17,439 bases of DNA from Methylococcaceae bacterium (GTDB lineage: Bacteria > Pseudomonadota > Gammaproteobacteria > Methylococcales > Methylomonadaceae): positions 1 through 17,439 of the forward strand of contig JAKIUK010000077.1 of the NCBI GenBank assembly GCA_021647585.1. The letters are read 5' to 3'. Positions 7,160 to 14,483 of this stretch are shown one piece after another. The translations under genes and the position numbers were made by a program. The notes under the pieces were generated by a model that saw only the letters and a program-made list of their open reading frames with translations, was not told where the DNA came from and made no database searches. Each line of letters begins with the position of its first letter. Position 1 is the first letter of the stretch.

Positions 7160-10017
7160 AAAAATACTATTTGTATGAAGGTCCAAGTGTTGTTGGTTTG
7201 ATACCTTGTGCTCGTGTTATCGTTTATGATGAATATAATAAAATAGACTTTGTTTCAGAATCTTTACTTAATAAGGCGGAATCTGTTTTTTATGATGCAG
7301 TTGGGAATGATCTGGAATTTGAACATCGACCTCAGTTTGAGAAGATTAATTCAGTGGGTGAACTTTTTTTAGAGGTGATATTTTTTATACTAAGAATGAA
7401 ACGACATATTCTTAGGAATTATTACGGTATAAATAAACTTCTTGATAGCCATTATGAAATATATTTTGACATCAGCAAAAGTAGAGGAATTAAAGAAGTT
7501 ATTTTTTGTGCTGAAGCATTTATAAGAGAAATATTGCTATTAGAAAGTAGGGAATATTTTAAACAGAGTTATTTGGGACTTTCCTCATCTGTACGGTTTG
7601 GCTTAAGAGATCTATTTGTATTTGATCGGTTGCTAACTGCAAAACACTTGGATATATCCGCACAACTTGAAAGTGGATCAAGAGTTTATATTGGTAGTGG
7701 CAAGCATTCCCGGTTGATTTCTGGCGGGTATCTGTCGGATACATCTGTTATAGGCAAACAAATCTCGGGAGATAAAGATAGGTCTGCATATTTTTTTACC
7801 ATGCAGGGTTTACCTTGTCCGCAACAAAAGGTTGCAACTTCCAGTCAGCAAGCGGTGATTGCTGCAAACAAAATTGGTTACCCTGTTGTTGTTAAACCAA
7901 GAAGTGGAAATAAAGGGAGAGCTGTGTCGGTAAATTTGTTGACTGACCAAGCAGTGATCAAAGCATATGAATTATCAAAAGAAGAAATGGGTAGTCGTAC
8001 CGTGGTTGTTGAAACGTTTATTGCAGGTGACGACCATAGGTTATTGGTGATTGATTATCAGCTTGTAGGGGCTGTTAAAAGGATACCTGCCTACATAATT
8101 GGAGATGGTGTTAGGACAATAGAAGGGTTGATTAATTATACTAATTCATCTCAACGACGAGATGGTTTAAAACTGTTTGCAATAAAGGTCGATGCTGAGA
8201 TTAAACGTTTTTTACAGGATCAAAACCTTACTTTGGATTCAATTCCACAGAAATACCATTACATTCAATTACGCGGTGCTGCAAACCAGTCGTTAGGAGG
8301 AACAACAGTAGATGTAACTGATGTTATTCACCCTGATAACATTGCTATGGCAATAGAAGCAGCACAAGTATCAATGCTTAATATCGCTGGCGTTGATTTT
8401 GTTACCACCGATATATCAAAATCGTGGAAACAAGGTTATGGGGGGATTGTTGAAATTAATGCAGGTCCAGGGGTTGATTTGCATATGTATCCAACAGAAG
8501 GGAAGCCAAGAAATATTAGTTGGGCAATGACTCGAGCAGAGTTTAAAGTAAATGAAATAGCTTCTATTCCTGTAGTTATGATTTTAGGGAAGAAAAAACG
8601 TCTGAGTACGTCAAATATGGTTGCTCAGTTTTTAGGTTTGAATGGATATAACACCGGCTTATATGCGCAAAAAAAAACATATGTTAATGGAGCGGAGAAT
8701 AAATCTTATCGTGTTGGTTTGAAAGATATGCTTATAAATACCCAGATTGATTGTGCCGTAATTGAAACCTCATCTGCTGATTTGTTTAGTAGAGGGAGTG
8801 CTGTTGAAAAAAGTAACATTACAATAATCAGTGATGATTTCATTTCTTATAATTTGCAAGGCAGGTCATATTGTAAAGATATAGAAAAAAGGATTATTAA
8901 ATTAGCTATACAGTTAACTTCTAGTGCTATTTTACTGGATGGACATAGTCTGTATGCTGAAGAGGTACTGGAGTATGCACCCAGATCAATGACTGGTCTG
9001 GTATTTGTGAATAATCACCAGCAAACAACGTGTTTTAAAACACATATTCGGATGGGTGGATGGTCAGTATATTTAGAAAAGAAAGATAAATATAAAATTG
9101 TTTATCAAACCGGCAACAATAAAACAGTTTTAGATATTTTAAATGAAAAAGAATATGATGAAAAAGAAAATAATCTTTTAGAATATCTATTTTCAATTGC
9201 CACGCTTACTTGCTTTAACAGTTGTTTAATAGAAGTAAAAAACTTTATTACACTGATTAAAGGTATTAAGTTACAAAAAAACACTCTGGCTCTAAAACTG
9301 GTAAACAATAAACTATTCATAACAGCTGATTCCTCTGATACCTCAGCACTAAATCATATTAAAACATTAATAATAAATAGACGTAAAAATTACATTCTAT
9401 GTAAAAATAATACGGATGCTAATTATTATAAAAATGTATTTTTGGATGAAAATATCTGTTTTATTGAGAAGAATAATAGAGAACTATTTGATGACTGGAA
9501 GTTCTTGTCTATGGTTGTAAAAGCTAAAGATAGTGTTGTTTTTATTTCAAAAAATAGTAATGAAAGAAAAACCTGTATGGATTTTATTGAACAGCAAAAC
9601 AGAGGAGTTAAAAATACATCACAAAATATTTTAAATGCATCATGTTTAAAACAATTGTTTGCTGGTAGATGGACCTCAACGGTGGATGTAGATATTGATT
9701 CACTGAGTTATAACAATCATACTAAAGGTAAAAATGATGTGGTTCTCATAATAGAGACATATGATGTTGAAAAAATACCAGAGATAGAAAAAAGGGTGAT
9801 TCAGGCCTTTAAAGATGGTGCAACTGCTGTCATTTCCCCAATTTCACCCCCAACTTTAGAAAGGTATAATAATGTTCTTCTTTCTGACAGCATCTTGTTG
9901 GGCTTAAAGAAATTAGCATTGTATGTGATGGAATTAAAAGCAGAAAAAACAGATGAGTTAATTGCTTATGATGAAAATAAGTTAATAAAAGTTATTAACC
10001 AACTTGTTATTGGATAG
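7150..10017 (+). CDS. Cyanophycin-synthetase-like ligase with inactive Mur-ligase half
   Basis: This 955-residue protein follows the CphA plan. An N-terminal domain (about 1-200) ends in SGKHSRLISGGYLSDTSVI, matching the CphA segment before the ATP-grasp. The ATP-grasp (about 205-455) has KPRSGNKGRAVSVN (249-262), VETFIAGDDHRLLV (287-300) and IVEINAGPGVDLH (433-445), so nucleotide and metal sites look intact. In CphA this domain adds an amino acid to a growing chain C-terminus through an acyl phosphate. The Mur-ligase half begins near 473 with IPVVMILG, but the expected GTNGKTT P-loop reads GKKKRLS (480-486), so ATP binding there should be lost. The remaining 450 residues are very AT-rich, diverged and hard to align. 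Cyanobacterial CphA2 similarly has a Mur domain without an ATP site. The substrate is unknown, so it should not be called a true cyanophycin synthetase. It overlaps the upstream peptidase gene by 10 bases. Confidence 0.85.
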   Translation: MEVEKYYLYEGPSVVGLIPCARVIVYDEYNKIDFVSESLLNKAESVFYDAVGNDLEFEHRPQFEKINSVGELFLEVIFFILRMKRHILRNYYGINKLLDSHYEIYFDISKSRGIKEVIFCAEAFIREILLLESREYFKQSYLGLSSSVRFGLRDLFVFDRLLTAKHLDISAQLESGSRVYIGSGKHSRLISGGYLSDTSVIGKQISGDKDRSAYFFTMQGLPCPQQKVATSSQQAVIAANKIGYPVVVKPRSGNKGRAVSVNLLTDQAVIKAYELSKEEMGSRTVVVETFIAGDDHRLLVIDYQLVGAVKRIPAYIIGDGVRTIEGLINYTNSSQRRDGLKLFAIKVDAEIKRFLQDQNLTLDSIPQKYHYIQLRGAANQSLGGTTVDVTDVIHPDNIAMAIEAAQVSMLNIAGVDFVTTDISKSWKQGYGGIVEINAGPGVDLHMYPTEGKPRNISWAMTRAEFKVNEIASIPVVMILGKKKRLSTSNMVAQFLGLNGYNTGLYAQKKTYVNGAENKSYRVGLKDMLINTQIDCAVIETSSADLFSRGSAVEKSNITIISDDFISYNLQGRSYCKDIEKRIIKLAIQLTSSAILLDGHSLYAEEVLEYAPRSMTGLVFVNNHQQTTCFKTHIRMGGWSVYLEKKDKYKIVYQTGNNKTVLDILNEKEYDEKENNLLEYLFSIATLTCFNSCLIEVKNFITLIKGIKLQKNTLALKLVNNKLFITADSSDTSALNHIKTLIINRRKNYILCKNNTDANYYKNVFLDENICFIEKNNRELFDDWKFLSMVVKAKDSVVFISKNSNERKTCMDFIEQQNRGVKNTSQNILNASCLKQLFAGRWTSTVDVDIDSLSYNNHTKGKNDVVLIIETYDVEKIPEIEKRVIQAFKDGATAVISPISPPTLERYNNVLLSDSILLGLKKLALYVMELKAEKTDELIAYDENKLIKVINQLVIG

Positions 10018-10447
10018 ATGTAAGTTATACTTTGCTAATAGAGTGCCATGATGCAAGAAAACGCTCTAATTCTGCATTTCTCAAACCAAAGGATTATAAT
10101 TTTGGTTTGATAAAAAAGTATCGCTTTTTGTAACAGGAAACGTCTGGATAGCAGAAAACTACTTTTAATGGTCTAAATTTTTTAACAACTCCGGTATTTG
10201 TTTGGTCATGGACAAATGACTGAACATAGACGCTACCACAGTAAGGATACGATATTCAATTATCAAGCAATATCTGCATAGTTTAGACATGCTTATTACG
10301 CAGTTTCAATTGATATAGATGCAGTTTTGTGTGATGTAATAGCCTCACCCCAATCTAACACAGATCCAAGATAAAGTTGTAATTTCAAATATTAAAATTC
10401 CCTAACAGAAAAAACCACTCAAAAATGTTACTTAAAAAATATTTAAA
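10018..10447. other. 430-base gap without a gene
   Basis: No convincing coding frame, tRNA or other RNA was seen on either strand. It holds a perfect 10-base inverted repeat at 10081-10110 and a small AT-rich hairpin at 10113-10129. The stretch from about 10140 to 10390 is less AT-rich than the neighbouring genes and may be decayed coding or mobile DNA, but no transposase motif was recognised. It separates the ligase gene from the aminotransferase gene, so a promoter for the latter may lie here. Confidence 0.6.
10081..10110. repeat. Perfect inverted repeat, possible operator or RNA hairpin
   Basis: TCAAACCAAA and TTTGGTTTGA are exact reverse complements separated by GGATTATAAT. The spacer holds TATAAT (10095-10100). 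No T run follows on either strand, which argues against an intrinsic terminator. It could be an operator overlapping a -10 element or a transcript-end hairpin. Confidence 0.7.
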
Positions 10448-11602
10448 ATGAAAATGTTAAATGATGAAGTAAATTCAAGTGTCTTAGAAACATTAAGGAA
10501 GCAAAGATTATTCAGATATGATTGCAATTCCCCGGAAGAAAGTGAAGTCTCTATTTTCGAAAAAAAATTTGCAACATATGTCGGAACTCAGTATGCCGTA
10601 GCCATGAATTCATGTAGTTCTGCTTTATTTGTAGCATTGTTATGTGCAGGTATAAAGCCAGGTGATAAGGTAGCTGTCCCCGCATTTACATTTATTGCTG
10701 TACCCAGTTCAATAGTACATGCAGGTGCACTACCAGTACTTGTTGAAGTTACTGAAGATTACGTCATGGATTTAAATGATTTTGAAACTAAAGTTGCCGA
10801 TGGAAATGTAAAAGCATTAATGCTTTCTTATATGAGAGGCAGGGTGCCAAATTTAGAGAAAGTTATTGAAATATGTAATAAATATAATGTTATTTTTTTA
10901 GAAGATGCTGCCCATAGTCTAGGCGTGTTATACAGTCAAACACAGACAGGAACATTTGGATTGGCAGGGGCGTTCAGTACACAATCTTATAAAATGATTG
11001 ATGGTGGAGAAGGGGGCGTTTTAGTAACTAATGATAAAAATATCGCTTTTAAAGCCATGCTCTATGCAGGATGTTATGAACATAACTGGGAAAAACATTT
11101 TGGCACTAAGGAAGATGCTGCTAAATTGAAAGACATGACAAATTCAATTCCAGCTTATAATTTTAGAATGTCAAATTTGACGGCTTCAGTTTTAAATCCA
11201 CAGCTAAAAAAAATTGAGGGGCGTGTAGAATTTTTAAATAACAATTATGCGACATTAGTAGATATACTTTTAAAATGTAAAAATATTAGGATTCCTGCTT
11301 TTGAGGAAAATGTAAGGCCTGCAGCAGACTCTATACAGTGGGAGTTTATAAATTTATCAGAACATCAAATCAATCAAATAATAGCAGGCTTAGCTACTCA
11401 TGGGATTGAAATTAATGTTTTTAATGGAAGTAATGCCAGGAGCTTTTGGAATTGGATGTTTTTTGAACAAAATGAAAAGTGTCCTTTTACTAAAGAGTTA
11501 ATACAAAAGACAGTGGATTACCGGTTAAGAGGTAATTTATCTTTCGGAGATATTGAGTTAATTGGTAATACTATTTTAAATGAAATATGTAATGTATTAT
11601 AA
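10448..11602 (+). CDS. DegT/DnrJ/EryC1/StrS family PLP aminotransferase
   Basis: This 384-residue protein has the usual length and motifs of the family. They include a YVGTQYAVAMNSCSSAL substrate/cofactor segment (44-60), VPAFTFIA (77-84), LEDAAHSLG (151-159) with Asp153 positioned to hold the PLP nitrogen, and Lys182 in SYKMIDGGEGG as the Schiff-base lysine. YNFRMSNL (237-244) is also typical. Members mostly transfer an amino group from glutamate to keto-sugars in antigen and antibiotic pathways, and a few act on other substrates. With Lys182 present, it is expected to be a real aminotransferase rather than a lysine-lacking dehydratase relative. It precedes the MurF-like gene by 23 bases, so they probably form one unit. 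The product may be an amino sugar carrying an amine to which the ligases attach an amino acid; that is inference. Confidence 0.85.
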   Translation: MKMLNDEVNSSVLETLRKQRLFRYDCNSPEESEVSIFEKKFATYVGTQYAVAMNSCSSALFVALLCAGIKPGDKVAVPAFTFIAVPSSIVHAGALPVLVEVTEDYVMDLNDFETKVADGNVKALMLSYMRGRVPNLEKVIEICNKYNVIFLEDAAHSLGVLYSQTQTGTFGLAGAFSTQSYKMIDGGEGGVLVTNDKNIAFKAMLYAGCYEHNWEKHFGTKEDAAKLKDMTNSIPAYNFRMSNLTASVLNPQLKKIEGRVEFLNNNYATLVDILLKCKNIRIPAFEENVRPAADSIQWEFINLSEHQINQIIAGLATHGIEINVFNGSNARSFWNWMFFEQNEKCPFTKELIQKTVDYRLRGNLSFGDIELIGNTILNEICNVL

Positions 11603-11625
11603 AATTATTTCTGGAATTATTAATA

Positions 11626-13077
11626 ATGAAAGACAGAGTATTATTGACACCTGCAGAAATTGCTGAGGTAACAAAAGGGTATTGGGTTGGTAATACTGAT
11701 AACCTTAAAATAAAATCTATTACCAATGGCATTATAAATAATAATATTATTGATAGTTTATGGATTGTTAGAAACCCTAAGAACTGGGGAGAAAAAGTAC
11801 CTAACACTCTAAATAATATCCCAAGAATGATTGAAAAAGGGGCGTCCTCTATTATTGTTGAAACCAAAGATAAAAATCATATAGAGAAATATAACACCAT
11901 CCCCTTTTTATTAGTTAATAATACCAGAAAGGCTCTGTATTGTTTAGCCGAAGCGTCAAGTCGAAAAGCTCAGGCTATTAAAAAAGTACAAATTACAGGG
12001 ACAGAAGGAAAAACGAGTTTTAAATATTTTTTGTCTGCTTTGACAAACAAACAAATCGATACTTTTTTTCAGAAGACAAGTGCAAATATGCAAGTACCGA
12101 TACTGTTAAGTTTAGCAAATATTAAATCCTTAACGGAATTAACAGTTATAGAAATTTCTTGTCCTGCTAAAGGTCTAGGTAAAAGTAGATCTGAGCTTGT
12201 AAATCCTGATATAGCAATTATAACCAATGTAAATCCCTCCCATTTAAATTCACATGGTGGTCTTGATGAGTTGGTTTCTGACAAGGCAGAGAGTGTCATG
12301 GGCCTAAAATCCAATGGATTTTGTCTTGTCAATAGGGATGGCGAAAATTTTGACGCTTTAGTAAGTAAAATAAGACAATTTAGGCATGATATAAATATAA
12401 AAACATACGGTATTCATAGTGAAGCGGATTCATATGTTGTTAATTGTGAATTTAAAAATTTAGGTTGGAATATTACGGCATCAATTAACGGTAAACATGT
12501 CACCTATAGGGTTAATAAAGTACAAGAACACATCCCAGGTGCCAGTGTAGGTGTTTTATTATCTGTTGATTTATTAGGGCTGGATGTTGAAACGGCAGCG
12601 AGAGATTTTTCTATGCTGGAGGAGTGGTTTGAATCCAGTGGTGAAATCAATCGAATAAAAATGGATGAAAAAAATGATTTTCTTTTTTATGATCAGCACT
12701 TCAGTATTACTGAAGTTGCTTTAAAATCATCTCTTAATGACGTTAATAGAATAAATGTCAAAGGGAAAAAAATAGCTGTCATTTCGGGTGAATATAATTG
12801 CGATAAATATACAAAGGAAGTACATTTGAGAATAGGGGGTTACATCAACGAATCAGATATAGACTGTTTATACACAGTGGGTGAATATATTGATATTAGT
12901 CTCAGTATGCTAACAAATAAAAGTATACATAAAGGACATTTTGCAGACATCCGGCAGTGTACGGAAAAAGTTTTATCAATTATTGAACCAAATGATCTAT
13001 TACTGGTAAAAGGCATGACAAAGTTAAACTTTAAATATTTAGCAAATTCTATATATAAAAGATATGGGATTAAATAA
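11626..13077 (+). CDS. MurF-like Mur ligase family protein (stand-alone)
   Basis: This 483-residue protein matches the length and three-domain plan of MurF. The N-terminal domain runs from about 1 to 115. The ATP domain starts with QITGTEGKTSFK (122-133), an intact Mur P-loop with Glu in place of the usual Asn. IEISCPAKGLGKSRSELVNPD (175-195) and IITNVNPSHLNSHGGLDELVSDKAE (198-222) match MurF's central region, including its lysine (Lys220). In the C-terminal domain the normally conserved DDxYNANP motif is replaced by FYDQHFSITE (354-363), and LLVKGMTKL (459-467) replaces VLVKGSR. Family members join an amino acid or dipeptide to a carboxylate using ATP. The changed C-terminal domain suggests a substrate other than D-Ala-D-Ala, so it is unlikely to be the housekeeping MurF. 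It may provide the Mur activity missing from the CphA-like protein, which is inference. Confidence 0.82.
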   Translation: MKDRVLLTPAEIAEVTKGYWVGNTDNLKIKSITNGIINNNIIDSLWIVRNPKNWGEKVPNTLNNIPRMIEKGASSIIVETKDKNHIEKYNTIPFLLVNNTRKALYCLAEASSRKAQAIKKVQITGTEGKTSFKYFLSALTNKQIDTFFQKTSANMQVPILLSLANIKSLTELTVIEISCPAKGLGKSRSELVNPDIAIITNVNPSHLNSHGGLDELVSDKAESVMGLKSNGFCLVNRDGENFDALVSKIRQFRHDINIKTYGIHSEADSYVVNCEFKNLGWNITASINGKHVTYRVNKVQEHIPGASVGVLLSVDLLGLDVETAARDFSMLEEWFESSGEINRIKMDEKNDFLFYDQHFSITEVALKSSLNDVNRINVKGKKIAVISGEYNCDKYTKEVHLRIGGYINESDIDCLYTVGEYIDISLSMLTNKSIHKGHFADIRQCTEKVLSIIEPNDLLLVKGMTKLNFKYLANSIYKRYGIK

Positions 13078-13113
13078 TGTACTCAGTGTATTTTTTAAAG
13101 CTATAGGTTTCGC

Positions 13114-13195
13114 AGTCATTTCGACCAGCGGAAGAAATTTTAATTATCAACATGAAGCCTCAGTCTCAAAATTCTGCCTATCACATGAAATGACT
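13114..13195. repeat. 82-base REP/MITE-like sequence with inverted ends
   Basis: AGTCATTTC (13114-13122) and GAAATGACT (13187-13195) are exact reverse complements and bound a non-coding 82-base segment. The left part, GTCATTTCGACCAGCGGAAG, resembles the GTCATTTCGA-type palindromic repeats common in intergenic DNA of many bacteria. This resemblance is from memory; whether it recurs in this genome cannot be seen here. Confidence 0.4.
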
Positions 13196-13295
13196 TAATG
13201 CCCAGATGCGTTTTAAATGGTTATTTATTCCAGTAATTTAATAAGGTTATTACTCCAAAATGGTTGGTTATGTACTCTGCAACAGAGTTAAAACT

Positions 13296-14291
13296 ATGGA
13301 TATAAAATATCTTAGGGGTTACTTTTATATATTGTTATTATTTTTTATTTCGATTATAGATGCTCGTGCAGGTTGGAAAATGGATAGGGAGTCCTTGGAT
13401 CATGTCTATATTTTGAATGATTTTAGGTTGTTTTATACCCTGAAGGGAAAGCATGCTTTATATGATGTTTCTGACAAGGATAAAAATGGAATACCTGATA
13501 TTGTCGAAAATACAGCGATCCAGTTGGATGCGGCTAATAGCATGTTTAGTGAGATATTTCAGTTCACAAAACCAGCAAACAATACGCGCTATTATAATAA
13601 ATTAGATGTTATAGATGTTCATTTTCTTTTTTCAAATTCCAAAGGGTCCTCGGGAGATGCATTAATTACATATCACTATAAAAAAGTAAAAGTTAGAAAA
13701 TTACCCTCTTTGTCTATTCTTATTTCTTCAAAAATAAAAGCCGGAAATCTGACACCAGCCCATGAACTTTTTCATGCTTATCAAAATGGATATACAATGT
13801 TTAAAAATCGTTGGTATACAGAAGGAACTGCTAGATGGGTAGAGCATGCGTTTAATAAAGGCACTGGTAAACAACAGTTATTACCTGCTACTGAAAAATT
13901 GTTGGAACAATTATTAAATGCCACATATGATGCTGAATATTTTTGGAATCGAATTGTTTTTCTTTGTTCCAAAAATCCCATACAGTATGAACTCACTCCA
14001 AAATTAAAACAGAGCCGGTATATTTCGTCTTTAGAAAGAGTCATTCAAGCAAATAAGTTTAATGGTTATCGTTTTATACTAAGTTTTTATCAACAGCTAA
14101 GTCAAATTGATGAAAGAGTTTCTATGGAAAGAGAACTTGATAGATATCATTGGAAAGAGTATGAGCAACGATCTATTAAAAATAATAGATTTATCTTAAT
14201 CGCCTTGAAAAAGACTATAAATCAGACAAAATGTGATAACAACATAGAAGTAAATCATTTTTTAGAGTTGATTGATAATTATGTTAATTAG
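13296..14291 (+). CDS. Secreted HExxH zinc metallopeptidase, paralogue 2
   Basis: The 331-residue product starts at ATG 13296. An upstream in-frame ATG at 13260 would place 12 extra residues before the signal peptide. The signal peptide spans IKYLRGYFYILLLFFISIIDARA, with AxA cleavage before GWK. The mature start GWKMDRESLDHVY parallels NWKTERENLDHVF of paralogue 1. It has a DKDKNGIPD calcium-loop-like stretch (60-68), HELFH (156-160) and YTEGTARWVE downstream (Glu176 candidate zinc ligand). Twenty consecutive residues after the HExxH are identical to paralogue 1, while the rest is clearly diverged and codons differ, so the duplication is old. Neither start has a strong ribosome binding site. 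Its position after the MurF-like gene mirrors paralogue 1, which sits next to the CphA-like gene. Its role is probably to process an exported substrate. Confidence 0.8.
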   Translation: MDIKYLRGYFYILLLFFISIIDARAGWKMDRESLDHVYILNDFRLFYTLKGKHALYDVSDKDKNGIPDIVENTAIQLDAANSMFSEIFQFTKPANNTRYYNKLDVIDVHFLFSNSKGSSGDALITYHYKKVKVRKLPSLSILISSKIKAGNLTPAHELFHAYQNGYTMFKNRWYTEGTARWVEHAFNKGTGKQQLLPATEKLLEQLLNATYDAEYFWNRIVFLCSKNPIQYELTPKLKQSRYISSLERVIQANKFNGYRFILSFYQQLSQIDERVSMERELDRYHWKEYEQRSIKNNRFILIALKKTINQTKCDNNIEVNHFLELIDNYVN

Positions 14292-14483
14292 TCAACACTA
14301 CCTATTGTTGTACTAGGGTCAATATTTGTTACCCTATGCATTATTGCGGACACCGTTACATTAGGAGTGAGCATTTCCCCTCATTTCAGTCAAAAATAAC
14401 AGTAATATAAGTAATAAGATAAAATATTCATTAATAAAAACAATGCTACTAATAATATTATTCTCAATAAAGGTTTGGAGATT

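Noticed and set aside
7150..10017. True cyanophycin synthetase (cphA)
   Set aside because: The Mur-ligase P-loop is absent, the C-terminal half is strongly diverged, and no cyanophycinase is nearby. Only the ATP-grasp homology is firm.
11626..13077. Housekeeping murF
   Set aside because: It is not in a cell-division/cell-wall cluster and lacks the DDxYNANP motif, although the fold and P-loop are MurF-like.
14314..14336. TAGGGT/ACCCTA hairpin as a terminator after the second peptidase
   Set aside because: It has only six base pairs and no following T run.
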